DNA of 51,887 bases from DASPXY01 sp038227745 (GTDB lineage: Bacteria; Planctomycetota; Planctomycetia; Gemmatales; Gemmataceae), in NCBI GenBank assembly GCA_038227745.1, contig JBBRPS010000001.1, positions 1-51,887 of the forward strand, given 5' to 3'. The position numbers were made by a program, and so were the translations under genes. The notes below the pieces were generated by a model. That model saw nothing but the letters and a program-made list of their open reading frames with translations. It was not told the DNA's origin and searched no databases. Shown piece by piece: positions 1-8,746 of the stretch; within the stretch, counting starts at the first letter, position 1, and each line of letters opens with the position of its first letter.

Positions 1-54
1 GCCGACTCGCTCCGCGAGTCGGGTGTCTGCCCCCGACTCGCGGAGCGAGTCGGC
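1..54. repeat. perfect 23-bp inverted repeat (nested palindrome)
   Basis: Positions 1-23 and 32-54 are exact reverse complements, separated by an 8-base spacer (TGTCTGCC). Each arm also contains its own palindrome (GACTCGC-TCC-GCGAGTC), so the RNA could form one long hairpin or two short ones. It lies 21 bases beyond the stop codon of the WD40 gene that ends at 76. It may act as a terminator or be a mobile palindromic repeat. No U-tract is seen on either side. Confidence 0.85.
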
Positions 55-75
55 CACGAACTGCGGCGAAACGAT

Positions 76-1131
76 CTACTTCTTCGCCGGGTCCGTCAAG
101 TCCCACACGCGCACCGTCCGGTCCGCGCCGACCGACGCCAGCCGCGTCCCGCGCGCGAAGAACACCCCCCCCTGCACCCAGGCCGTGTGCCCCTCCAGCG
201 TCTTGAGGGCCGCCCCCGTCGTCGCGTCCCACAACCGTACCGTGCGGTCCTTGCCCGCCGAGGCCAGCACCTTGCCGGCCGGGTGGAACGCCAGGCCGGC
301 CACGGCGCTCGTGTGCCCCGTCAGCGCTCGCACCAGTTTGCCGTCCGCCACGTTCACCAGCCGCACCTGCCCGTCGGTGCCACCGAGGGCCAGCAGCTTG
401 CCGTCGGGGCTGAAGGCGAGGCTCAGGAACGTGACCGGGTCGGGCGCCACCTTGGGCGGCGGCACCGGCGCCGCGGGTACGTCGCGCACCTTCTTGCCGT
501 CCGCCACGCCCCACAGCCGCACCAGGCCGTCGTGGCCGCCCGAGGCCAGCAGCTTGCCGTCCGGACTGAACTCCAGGCACAGCACCCAGTCGGTGTGGTC
601 TCGGAGCGTCGCCGCCGGCTTGCCCGCCTCGACGTCCCAGAGCTGAATGGTCGGGTCGTCGCCGGCGCTCGCGAGCAGCTTGCCGTCGGGCGACATGGCC
701 AGGGCGCGGACGAGCTTGTCGGCGGGCAGGGTGTGGAGGAGTTTGCCGTCGGCGACGGCCCAGAGGAGGATCTTACCCGGGCCGGCCGCCGCCAGCACCG
801 GGCCGCCGTTCCACGCCAGGCCGGTGACCGGACCGTCGTGGCCGCGCAGCACGTTCGCCGAGCCACTGCCGGAGCGGGCGCCGAAGAGAGTGTCCTTGTG
901 CCAGAACTGCACCGTGCCATCCTCGCAGGCGGCGGCGACCGCGCCGAGCGCCTCGCTATGGGCGATGGCGAGGCCGGGGCCATCGAGGCCGGTGAAGGTC
1001 TGATCGAGGCGGGCGACGGCGGGGTTGATCGGCGGCAGGGCGGGTTGCTTGGCGGGCGGCTGCGCCGCGCTCGGCAGAGCCCTGCTCACCACCGCCAACA
1101 GGAGAAAGACACCGAGACGTTTGCCGTACAT
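76..1131 (-). CDS. secreted WD40-repeat beta-propeller protein
   Basis: This is a 351-residue protein. An N-terminal hydrophobic signal-like segment (MYGKRLGVFLLLAVVSRAL) is followed by a Pro/Ala linker and about seven WD40 units. The units are recognisable by GH...V...AFSPDGK..ASGG.DG.VRLWD motifs, enough to close one seven-bladed propeller, probably a periplasmic or surface protein-binding platform. The blades near residues 45-110 and the one with a Pro-rich insert (VPAAPVPPPK) are divergent. The reading frame is open further upstream, but the ATG at 1131 was chosen because it has a strong GAAGGGGGAC ribosome site and directly precedes the signal sequence. It lies 74 bases downstream of the cyclophilin gene on the same strand. 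No enzymatic domain is visible; the partner is unknown. Confidence 0.88.
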   Translation of the reverse strand: MYGKRLGVFLLLAVVSRALPSAAQPPAKQPALPPINPAVARLDQTFTGLDGPGLAIAHSEALGAVAAACEDGTVQFWHKDTLFGARSGSGSANVLRGHDGPVTGLAWNGGPVLAAAGPGKILLWAVADGKLLHTLPADKLVRALAMSPDGKLLASAGDDPTIQLWDVEAGKPAATLRDHTDWVLCLEFSPDGKLLASGGHDGLVRLWGVADGKKVRDVPAAPVPPPKVAPDPVTFLSLAFSPDGKLLALGGTDGQVRLVNVADGKLVRALTGHTSAVAGLAFHPAGKVLASAGKDRTVRLWDATTGAALKTLEGHTAWVQGGVFFARGTRLASVGADRTVRVWDLTDPAKK

Positions 1132-1151
1132 GAGTCCCCCTTCGTTTAGCT

Positions 1152-1168
1152 GCGGTTCGCAGAACCGC
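1152..1168. other. short hairpin between cyclophilin and WD40 genes
   Basis: GCGGTTC (1152-1158) and GAACCGC (1162-1168) pair around a three-base loop inside the 74-base gap between the two genes. It could be a weak attenuator or an RNA-processing site between cotranscribed genes. No U-tract follows on the minus strand. Confidence 0.4.
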
Positions 1169-1205
1169 GTGCGCCCGGGACGGCGGCGACACGGGGCAGC
1201 GTCCC

Positions 1206-1931
1206 TCACTTCTTCTCCGACTCGACGCGGCGGACCGATTTGATGACCACATCCTCCAGCGGCACGTCATCTTGCCCGCGCCGGGTGCCGGTCTGCACGT
1301 AGCGGATCTTGTCCACCACGTTCATGCCGTCGATCACCTTGCCGAAGACGGCGTAGCCGACGCCGTCGGGTGTGTTCTCCCGGTCCAGGCCGGGGTTATC
1401 TTTGACGTTGATGAAAAACTGCGCCGTCGCGCTGTTCGGTTCCCCGGTGCGCGCCATCGCAATGGTGCCGCGCTCGTTCGCCAGACGGTTGTACGCCTCG
1501 TTCTTGATCGGATCATGCGTGGGCTTCTCTTTCTTCATGCCGGGGAGGAAGCCGCCGCCCTGGATCATGAAGTTCGGCATGACGCGGTGGAAGATCGTGC
1601 CGTCGTAAGACTTCTCGTCCACGTAGGTGAGGAAGTTCTTCACCGTGATCGGGGCGCGGTCCTGGAACAGCTCGACCTTGATTGGCCCCTCGGAGGTGTC
1701 GATCACGACAACGGGGTTCGGCCCTCCCGAACCACCCCCTCCGCCGCCCCCGCCGAGCCCGCCGCTCATCACGATGGCGGCGCCCGCGACGGCCCCGCCG
1801 ACAACGACGATGCCGGCGAGGACGAGCCATAAATTGGGCCGCGCGGCGGGCGGGTTCGGCGACGGCTGGGTCGGGGGCTGCTGGGGAGTATTTTCTGATC
1901 CGCTCCGCTCACGGCGGCTCTTGCGATTCAC
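1206..1931 (-). CDS. membrane-anchored cyclophilin-type peptidyl-prolyl isomerase
   Basis: This is a 241-residue cis-trans prolyl isomerase, probably assisting protein folding outside the cytoplasm. Layout: a Pro-rich N-terminus, one membrane helix (about residues 34-55), a run of glycines (58-70), then a complete cyclophilin domain (about 73-238). Key residues line up with human CypA: FHR at 114-116 (Arg116 for Arg55), F121-M122, Q124, QFF at 171-173 and the VFGKVIDGM stretch. The GTG at 1931 was chosen because CAGGAG stands six bases upstream; the frame is open to 2207 and an ATG at 2117 would add 62 residues of low-complexity, unconserved sequence. Single-domain cyclophilins are usually about 160-200 residues, so the extra length is the anchor and linker. 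The gene could be cotranscribed with the WD40 gene below it. Confidence 0.9.
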   Translation of the reverse strand: MNRKSRRERSGSENTPQQPPTQPSPNPPAARPNLWLVLAGIVVVGGAVAGAAIVMSGGLGGGGGGGGSGGPNPVVVIDTSEGPIKVELFQDRAPITVKNFLTYVDEKSYDGTIFHRVMPNFMIQGGGFLPGMKKEKPTHDPIKNEAYNRLANERGTIAMARTGEPNSATAQFFINVKDNPGLDRENTPDGVGYAVFGKVIDGMNVVDKIRYVQTGTRRGQDDVPLEDVVIKSVRRVESEKK

Positions 1932-2203
1932 GATGCGCTCCTGAAAACGTTCACGAGGCTGGTCGGCGCAGCCGCGCCCCTTTGCGCGGCCTACCGAGCC
2001 GACCGATTCACTCCGTTCATTATTGTCGTTCCTGGGGCCGATGTCACGGGCGCCAGTCAGATAGAGGGCTATTCCCCCGGCAACAGAGAAGATCCGAGCC
2101 AGGGTGATAGCGTTCATTGCGCAAAGTTTGGGGGAAGCGATGGACGGCTGTCGTCGCTTCCCCCCGCAGGCTCTCAAGGACTGCAACCCCATTCGCCGGA
2201 CAC

Positions 2204-5200
2204 TCAACGGGCCGTCACCGTCAGCCGCGCCGTGCCGCTGAACCCCTGGCGGTCCGGGTCGTAATACTCGTACGCCCGCGCCGCCGGCACCGTCACCTGC
2301 GCCGGCATCACCGCTCGCAGGCCGTAGCGCAGCTCCAGCGCCTTGCCGGCCGGCACCTCGCGCAGGTAGACCAGCACGCCGCGCGGCTGGACCTGGAACT
2401 TCGCGACCTTGCCCTCCCGCACCAGCGTCTCGAAGTCCTCCGCGACGGCGGCGAAGCCTCCGGGCACCGGCAGGTCGAGCATCACCATCGGCGCCGCCTC
2501 CTTCGCCCGGTTGACGACGGTCGCCGTCACCGCCAGCGCCTCGCCGACCGATACCTTGTCGCGGCCGTAGGCCACCTGCAGCGACAGCGGCGCATCCGGC
2601 TGGCGCTGCTCGCCCGGCTCGTGATAACGGAAGGCGACCTGGTAGCCCGCCGCGGTGCCGGTCGTCTCCGTCAGCGTCAGCGTCTGCGCGCCCGCGGCCA
2701 GGTGCGCCGACAGGTCGAGCTGCTTCATCACTTCGGCCTGGTCCGCCGGAATCACGATCTGCTGTTTCCGGCCGTCACCCCAGGCCAGTTCGATGCGGCG
2801 CTCGCCATCGCCGGCCGGCGCCTCGGTCCCCGCGAGCAGGGCCTTGAGCGCCAATACGGTCGCCTGCGTCGAGTGCCAGGTGCCGGAGCCGTCGCGCTGC
2901 CGCACCAGCCAGGCCAGGGCGGCGCTGGACGCGGCGGGGTTGTGGCGCGACTGCAGCAGGGCCAGCGCCGCGAGGGCCGTCGTCTCGACGCTGCCGCCGC
3001 GCCCCGAACCGTGGAAGGTGGTGCGGGCGCCGTCGGGCTGCTGCCACCACACGAGCCGGCCGGTGTCGGCGGTATGCTTCAGGGCATCGAGGCGCTCCAG
3101 GTACGGCAAGGCATCGCGGCCGCCACGGTCGAGGGCGAGCAGGGCGTTGCACACCAGGGCCAGGGCGTGCGGGTCGGCGATCCGTTCGGGCGCGTGCGAC
3201 AGCAGGAAGGCCCGCGTCGGCCGTGCCTCGGCGAACGTCGTCGCGCCGCTGAAGACCGCCCAGGCGATGTAAGCGGTCGTGCTCAGGCGGGCCAGCGCGT
3301 CGCCCTGCAGCGCGGCGCCGGGCAGGCCGTGCGGCACATGGCCCTCGGGATCCCAGGAGCCATCGGCCTTGCGGCGGTCGAGCAGCCATTTGCGGGTGCG
3401 CTCGATGAGCTTCGGATCGACGTCGTGGACCTTCGCCATGTCCTGGAACTCGAGCAGGCCGTAGGCGGTCAGGGTGCGGTTGGCGGGCGGCCGGCCGAAC
3501 CAGTCGAAACCGCCCCCCTCGACCTCGAAGCCGAACAGCCGCTGCGCCCCCAGGTGGATGTAGTGGCGCGCCTTGGCCTCGACCGCGGGCACGCTCTTGC
3601 CGCTGCGGCGCAGGTAGTCGAGGGCCAGCACGTTGGGATACGTCGTGGACGAGGTCTGCTCGAAGCAGCCGTACGGCATGCGAAAGATGGCGTCGAGGCC
3701 CTCAACGAGCTGGCTGAAGCTGGATGGGTAGAGTTTGACGAGCAGGCGCGGGCTACCCTCAATGGCGTTGCGCGGCACGGCGAGCTTGACGTGGGCGGGC
3801 CGGGCGAGGTTGCCGTTCCACACCGCCTCGACGCGGCGGCCGTCGGGGATGACTTCGACGCGGCGCTTGACCGCGTCGGCGACGCCCGAGCCGAGCGCAG
3901 TCACCTGGAGTTCGTGGGTGCCGACGCGGCGCACGCGCAGCCGGTAGGACGTGGCGCGCACCTCGCGCGGCTTGAGGTCGAGTTCGCGAGCGGCCGGGTC
4001 GAGGCGCTCGAACCAGGGGGCCTCGGCGAGCTTGAGCTGGACCTTTTGCGGAGCGTCGAGGTAGTTGTAGAGGACGACCGGGACGGCCACCTCGTCGCCG
4101 CGCGTCAGCGCCACCGGCAGGTTGACATCGATGAAGAACGGCTGGAAGACCTTGAGGCTGGACTGCGCGGCGCCGAGGCGGCCGTCGGCGGTGACGGCGC
4201 TGGCGGTGAGGCGCCAGGTGGTGATGGAGTCGGCGAGGTCGAGGTCGAGGCGGGCGCGGCCGCGGTCGTCGGTGATGAGCTGCGGGCGCCAGAGGAGCGT
4301 CTCGGGGAACCAGTCGCGGACGCGCGGCGGGTCGTTCGCCAAGAGCACCATACCCTGTACTGTTTCGGTCGTGAGGCGGCTGTAGTAAGTGGTCGCCAGG
4401 CGGATTCTTGAAGGCGGAATAAAAAGCCCCTTTGGAGAAAGAGCCCTGTAGGTCTGCATAACTACGGCGAGTTGTTGTAGATCGTTCACGGCTTGGCCCC
4501 GTACGGAGGCCTCCCGAACTGTCTGAAAAGCGGGCAGCACGAGAGAGCCAACGATGACGAGGACGGCAGCAGCCACCAGCCACGCCAACAGGTCGGACCC
4601 GAACCGAAGGGCGACAATGCAGAGGAAACCGATGATCGCCACAATGGCCACCAACACCCAGGCCCGCTTCAGCACTTCGAGTGCCGACTGCTGTTTCTCT
4701 TCGGTGCCGCGACGGTTCGCGGGGAAGGTAGTCGCGCTGAAAGTGTAGGTGCCTCCCATCCCCCGGAGGAAGGCTAACCCGTCTTCCGGGATCCTCCCTG
4801 GGACAACTAGATCCTCCCAATTCGGACGTTGCAGCACATCCAGGGCGCGTGGGTTGTTCTCCAGAAACGGCAGTAAACTCCTGAGCAGAGCATCTCGCTC
4901 CCTCTGTCCCGATTGAGACGCCGTCAGGGCAAACAGAGCGTGCTCGAACCCTTGCCTCTCTTCCGCCCGTCCACGAGACGGAGTCGTCGGGGACCACGGG
5001 TAGACCGCGTGAATCGGCTTCAGCAACTCCTGTTGGAGTGTGTAGAAAGTCTGCTCCATCCCCGGTGCCTGATCGAGCACTGAAAACACCGCCTCGTCCA
5101 CCGCCGCCAGGCTGAGCGCTCCCGGTACCGGGTTGCCCTGTCTGTCCGTCAGGGCGAACTCCACGCCCGCCCTGCCGCCGGGGCGATATACTGGCCGGTC

Positions 5201-7063
5201 CGGCGTCGCCCGGATGGCGACCTGGTTCGCCGGACGGACATACAGCACGCGGCTTCTCCGAATGTCCAGTCCCCTCGCCCCGAAGCGGTACGCACATAGC
5301 TGCACCGTGCCGAACAGCTCCGGCGGCAGGTCGAAGCGGTATTCGCCGCGGCCATCGGCCATCGCGATCGTCTCCGTCAGGATCGTCTGCCCGTCCTTGA
5401 TGAGATCCACGAACACGGGCTGCCGGCCCCCGCCGAGCGCCACTAGCTGCACCGTGTCGCCTCCCGTGTAGACCGCCCTGTCCGTGCGGATCAGGAAATC
5501 GTCCTGCATCTTCCCGCACTCCATCTGCACCTCACGGCTGCAAGCGTGCCCCTTGTCGTCGCGGGCGCGGATCGTCCACTTCACCTCCGCGGCGTCCGGC
5601 GTGATCTCGAACGACGTCACGCCGAGGTCACTGGTGGCCAGTTCCTTCGCCACGCCCGACACCGTCACGCGCGCCTTCACGGGCTGACCATCCGGGCTGC
5701 TCACGAACAGGTACACCGTGTTCGGCAGGTCGCGCACCAGCGAACCCGCCTCCGGGATCACCGCGATCCGCAGCGGCTGCCCCGTGACGATGACGGAGAG
5801 TTTGCGGCTCTGCTTCTGCCTCGCCGTGTCCGTGACGGTCGCGTGCAGTTCCAGCCGCGCCTCGCCCACGTCCTTGTCCTTGCCGAGCAGCGCTGCCGGC
5901 AGCGGGGCGAAGTCGAAGGACGCCTCGCCCTTCTCGTCGGTGCGAACCTTCGCCTTCTCGTCCAGCTTCGCGCCCGCGCCGCCGCGCAGCTCCAGTTCGA
6001 CCGTGCCGCCCGCCACCGGCTTGCCGAAGAAGTACGCGGCGCTCACCGTGCCGCGCACCCGCTGCCCCGGCTGGTAGTACGGCCGGTCCGGCTTCACCTC
6101 GACCTTGAACTTCGGCAGCACGTACTTCTTCACCTCGACCGTCAACTTGCTCGCGGTGTCGCCGAGCTGACACTGGATCGTGTACGGCCCTTCGAGGATC
6201 TCGTGCGCCAGCGGGCAATCGACGGCGGCGATGCCGAACTTGCTCGTCGCGTGCTTCTCCTTGAAGATCACGTTGCCCTTCGGGTCGCCGATGGTGAAGA
6301 CCGCCTCCTGGCCCGCGACCGGCTTGAGGTCGTGGCCGCGCAGCGCCAGCGCCCGCACGTGAATCTCCTGTCCGGGCTGGTAGACGGGCCGGTCGCTGCT
6401 GAGCATCAGCTTCCACGAGCGGCGCAGCTTGACCGTGTGCGCGACCTCCTCGCGACGGCCGCCCGGCTCGGCGGTGACGCGCAGCCGGTACTCGCCGTGC
6501 TTCCAGTCCGGCAGGCGGAAGCGCGGCTGGCCCGTGCCCTGCTCGTCGGTCGTGAAGCTGGCGAGATGGACGGTGCGACCGCCCGCCTCGTCGTGCAGGT
6601 CGATCCGCACCGGCACGCCCTGCAGCGCGAGGCCGCGGTCGTGGTCCAGCACGCGCACGCGCAGGGACGCCTCGCTGTCCGCGAGCAGAGCCGTCTGGCC
6701 GAGCACCTGCAGGTCGTAGGGCGACGGCTTGAGGTTCAGGTAGTACAAGTGCAGACCGCCGAGCAGCAGCACCGACGCGGCCAGGCCAACCAGGCCGCCG
6801 CGGCGGAGGCGGCGCAGGCGGCGGGCACGCTTCACGTCGTGGGCCTCGACCTTCTGCAGCGACGACTGGATGAGGGTTTCGGACGCCTCGGTAGGCGGGA
6901 CGGCCTGGAGGGCGTCGAAGCGTTGCTCCGCCTCCTCCAGGGCGACGGCACAGACGCGGCAGCGCTCGCAGTGCTGCTCGATGTAGGCGTCATCGTCGGC
7001 GCTGAGGACGTCGTGGAAGTACGCATCGACATAGTCAATGACGTGATCGTGGCGCTCGGACAT
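2204..7063 (-). CDS. zinc-finger anti-sigma-like / alpha-2-macroglobulin fusion protein
   Basis: This is a 1619-residue protein. Residues 1-80 resemble a zinc-binding anti-sigma domain (H31-x3-C35-x2-C38). A basic stretch and one membrane helix (about 90-108) follow, then macroglobulin MG domains (PVYQPGQ and DRPYYQPGQ motifs). At 802-821 and 825-846 are two more membrane helices. The A2M core follows (WFPETLLW, DSITTWR), then the thioester motif GCFEQ (Cys1133, Glu1135, Gln1136), an alpha/alpha thioester domain and a C-terminal receptor-like domain. Bacterial A2M proteins trap proteases in the periplasm. The ATG at 7063 was chosen for its AGGAA site; the 43 codons upstream are translated repeat DNA. 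The gene lies directly downstream of an ECF sigma gene, so the N-terminus probably binds that sigma factor (inference). Oddities: the extra helices occupy the bait-region position, and about 4380-5100 is noticeably less GC-rich than its flanks. Confidence 0.88.
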   Translation of the reverse strand: MSERHDHVIDYVDAYFHDVLSADDDAYIEQHCERCRVCAVALEEAEQRFDALQAVPPTEASETLIQSSLQKVEAHDVKRARRLRRLRRGGLVGLAASVLLLGGLHLYYLNLKPSPYDLQVLGQTALLADSEASLRVRVLDHDRGLALQGVPVRIDLHDEAGGRTVHLASFTTDEQGTGQPRFRLPDWKHGEYRLRVTAEPGGRREEVAHTVKLRRSWKLMLSSDRPVYQPGQEIHVRALALRGHDLKPVAGQEAVFTIGDPKGNVIFKEKHATSKFGIAAVDCPLAHEILEGPYTIQCQLGDTASKLTVEVKKYVLPKFKVEVKPDRPYYQPGQRVRGTVSAAYFFGKPVAGGTVELELRGGAGAKLDEKAKVRTDEKGEASFDFAPLPAALLGKDKDVGEARLELHATVTDTARQKQSRKLSVIVTGQPLRIAVIPEAGSLVRDLPNTVYLFVSSPDGQPVKARVTVSGVAKELATSDLGVTSFEITPDAAEVKWTIRARDDKGHACSREVQMECGKMQDDFLIRTDRAVYTGGDTVQLVALGGGRQPVFVDLIKDGQTILTETIAMADGRGEYRFDLPPELFGTVQLCAYRFGARGLDIRRSRVLYVRPANQVAIRATPDRPVYRPGGRAGVEFALTDRQGNPVPGALSLAAVDEAVFSVLDQAPGMEQTFYTLQQELLKPIHAVYPWSPTTPSRGRAEERQGFEHALFALTASQSGQRERDALLRSLLPFLENNPRALDVLQRPNWEDLVVPGRIPEDGLAFLRGMGGTYTFSATTFPANRRGTEEKQQSALEVLKRAWVLVAIVAIIGFLCIVALRFGSDLLAWLVAAAVLVIVGSLVLPAFQTVREASVRGQAVNDLQQLAVVMQTYRALSPKGLFIPPSRIRLATTYYSRLTTETVQGMVLLANDPPRVRDWFPETLLWRPQLITDDRGRARLDLDLADSITTWRLTASAVTADGRLGAAQSSLKVFQPFFIDVNLPVALTRGDEVAVPVVLYNYLDAPQKVQLKLAEAPWFERLDPAARELDLKPREVRATSYRLRVRRVGTHELQVTALGSGVADAVKRRVEVIPDGRRVEAVWNGNLARPAHVKLAVPRNAIEGSPRLLVKLYPSSFSQLVEGLDAIFRMPYGCFEQTSSTTYPNVLALDYLRRSGKSVPAVEAKARHYIHLGAQRLFGFEVEGGGFDWFGRPPANRTLTAYGLLEFQDMAKVHDVDPKLIERTRKWLLDRRKADGSWDPEGHVPHGLPGAALQGDALARLSTTAYIAWAVFSGATTFAEARPTRAFLLSHAPERIADPHALALVCNALLALDRGGRDALPYLERLDALKHTADTGRLVWWQQPDGARTTFHGSGRGGSVETTALAALALLQSRHNPAASSAALAWLVRQRDGSGTWHSTQATVLALKALLAGTEAPAGDGERRIELAWGDGRKQQIVIPADQAEVMKQLDLSAHLAAGAQTLTLTETTGTAAGYQVAFRYHEPGEQRQPDAPLSLQVAYGRDKVSVGEALAVTATVVNRAKEAAPMVMLDLPVPGGFAAVAEDFETLVREGKVAKFQVQPRGVLVYLREVPAGKALELRYGLRAVMPAQVTVPAARAYEYYDPDRQGFSGTARLTVTAR

Positions 7064-7084
7064 GGGAAGGTTCCTGTTCTCCGG

Positions 7085-7197
7085 GCGCTTTGGAGTGCGG
7101 CGCTCGGCGCCGCGTTCGCAATTTCGTTTTATCCCCGCAGCCTGGGGCCACACTAACAAAGAGAGAAAGCGGCGCCGAGCGCCGCACTCCAAAGCGC
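7085..7197. repeat. 29-bp perfect inverted repeat element, copy 1
   Basis: Arms 7085-7113 and 7169-7197 are exact reverse complements (GCGCTTTGGAGTGCGGCGCT...). They surround a 55-base less GC-rich spacer. The core recurs in the larger inverted repeat at 10149-10332, so this is a dispersed element. It fills almost the whole gap between the sigma factor stop (7199) and the anti-sigma/A2M start (7063), and its outer end touches the sigma stop codon. In the mRNA it would form a strong stem between the two cistrons. Confidence 0.85.
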
Positions 7198-7198
7198 T

Positions 7199-7759
7199 CT
7201 AACTCAGGCGCGGCTCCAGGTACTTGCGCAGGGCGCACAGGCCGTGATGCATGTGCGAACGGACCGTGGCCTCCGTGCAGCCGACGGCCTCGGCGATGTC
7301 GGCGTATGACAGCTGTTCCCAGACGCGCAGCACCACGACGGCCCGCTGCTGCGGCGGCAGCAGCGTCACCGCCCCGGCGACCAGGGCGGCCGTTTCGGTG
7401 GCGATGGCGGTTTCCATGGGCGAACCGTCCGGGGCCACGGGGACCAGGGCGGCGCCGTTCTCCAGCGAGACGGGGGCGGGCGGCGACGGCTGGCGGAAGG
7501 CGGCACGGCACTTGTTCAGCGCAATGGCGTACAGCCACGCACGGAACGGCCGTGGGTACTGGTACTGCCAGCGCTTGGCCCAGACGGCGAGGAAGACGTC
7601 CTGAAACAGTTCCTCGCTGCGGTGCAGGTCGCCGACCATGCGGCGGATGAAGGTGAGCAGGGGAGTGGCGTGGCGGCGCAGCAGCGGCTCCAGCGCCTCG
7701 CGGCGGCCGCGCGCCACGTCCTGCATCAGCCTCTCGTCGCCGTCGTGCGGTGCGTCCAT
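7199..7759 (-). CDS. ECF-type RNA polymerase sigma-70 factor
   Basis: This is a 186-residue sigma factor with the usual ECF two-domain build. Region 2 contains RSEELFQDVFLAVW and FRAWLYAIALNKCR (about residues 20-90). An Ala/Pro/acidic linker follows. Region 4 (about 128-182) has LPPQQRAVVVLRVWEQLSY and the DNA-binding helix-turn-helix IAEAVGCTEATVRSH. It would direct RNA polymerase to a small regulon. The ATG at 7759 is preceded by GAGG at suitable distance. The next gene in the same direction encodes a zinc-finger transmembrane protein joined to alpha-2-macroglobulin, a typical sigma/anti-sigma order, so its activity is probably held at the membrane. It has no extra C-terminal domain. Target promoters cannot be deduced here. 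Confidence 0.93.
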   Translation of the reverse strand: MDAPHDGDERLMQDVARGRREALEPLLRRHATPLLTFIRRMVGDLHRSEELFQDVFLAVWAKRWQYQYPRPFRAWLYAIALNKCRAAFRQPSPPAPVSLENGAALVPVAPDGSPMETAIATETAALVAGAVTLLPPQQRAVVVLRVWEQLSYADIAEAVGCTEATVRSHMHHGLCALRKYLEPRLS

Positions 7760-7876
7760 CGTCGGGCCTCGTGCGCTTCCGGCATCTTATATGCGCGCCG
7801 ACGACGGGTCGTGGAAGGGAAAATTCAGGACGTGGATGAGAACACGGACCAGGCGGCGAGGCAGACCTGACCCGGC

Positions 7877-8641
7877 TCAGAAAACTTGCGGCGGGCGGCC
7901 TTCCAGCACGTCGCGCCAGAACGCCGGCATGCCCCGATAGGCGGCCTGGTACGTCGCCTCCAGCGGTACGTTGACGTAGCGATCAGGGCGCAGGAACAGC
8001 GGCATCTCCGGCAGGACGGCGCCGACGGCAAGGTGTTCCAGGTACACCTCGACCCGCGGCCCCGCGGCGTAAGCGGCCAGGGTCAGCGGCTCGTCGGCCG
8101 GCAGGTCGTAAGGCTCGTCGGATTGTTCCAGACGCTGGCAAACGGCGCCGTGCATGCCGTAAGGGTCGTGCGCGCCGGGCGGGAACAGGTCCAGCAGCAG
8201 CAGATGCACGCCGACGTCGAGAGCGTCCACGGCCTTGGCGGCGAACTCCTCGACGTGTCGGGCGCGGTCCTTGTTCGCCGACGAGACGATCTCCAGCAGG
8301 GCCACGAGGCGGTGGCCGCTGACGTGGCGGATCGCCAGGCTCCGCCGGCGGGCGAGGACGGCCGGTTCGACGGTCCGTCGGCGGCGCACCCGCGGCGGCG
8401 CCTCGGCCACCGCCGTTCCGCCCGTCGCGGGGGGCAAGGGGAGAGGCGGCGCGGAGGGCGCGGGGCTGGCGTGCAGCGTCAGGACGTCTGTAATCGGGCG
8501 GCCCACGTGCTGCTCGGCCAGGGCGTAATAGCCCTGGGGCAGGAAACCTTCATTGAGTACATTACGGATGGCTCCGATCCAGACCGTATGAAAATCGTGG
8601 AAGATACCGGCTTCGACGCGCGTCCAGTCATGCACGGGCAT
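7877..8641 (-). CDS. DUF4058 family protein
   Basis: This is a 254-residue protein that I place in the DUF4058 family, which is abundant in planctomycetes and cyanobacteria. Seen: the N-terminal WxxxxxGIFHDFHTVWI pattern, LPQGYYALAEQHV, a Pro/Ala-rich then Arg-rich linker (about 58-95), RHVSGHRLVALLEIVSSANK (about 105-124), which resembles the nuclease-like core strand in this family, and the C-terminal PLFLRPDRYVNVPLEATYQ. No signal peptide or membrane helix is seen, so it is probably cytoplasmic. The start at 8641 has an excellent AGGAGGACGG site. It stands alone, with gaps of about 100 bases on both sides. Function is unknown; a nuclease-like fold has been suggested for related families but the sequence alone does not establish activity. 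Confidence 0.8.
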   Translation of the reverse strand: MPVHDWTRVEAGIFHDFHTVWIGAIRNVLNEGFLPQGYYALAEQHVGRPITDVLTLHASPAPSAPPLPLPPATGGTAVAEAPPRVRRRRTVEPAVLARRRSLAIRHVSGHRLVALLEIVSSANKDRARHVEEFAAKAVDALDVGVHLLLLDLFPPGAHDPYGMHGAVCQRLEQSDEPYDLPADEPLTLAAYAAGPRVEVYLEHLAVGAVLPEMPLFLRPDRYVNVPLEATYQAAYRGMPAFWRDVLEGRPPQVF

Positions 8642-8746
8642 GTTCCGTCCTCCTGTCAGCAGCGAGCACGTTCATTCTACTCCCGGCGAACCGACACCGC
8701 GAGGAACCGGAGGCTTACGGCGGCAGAGTTGTGACTGGTCCGGTTC

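Noticed and set aside
2117..4411. 764-residue open frame on the plus strand opposite the A2M fusion
   Set aside because: It is a GC-rich shadow: Arg/His/Gly/Ala-rich with no domain, and the minus strand holds the clear A2M gene with conserved motifs.
5546..7156. 536-residue open frame on the plus strand
   Set aside because: Same reason: antisense shadow of the zinc-finger and macroglobulin region, with no conserved motif.
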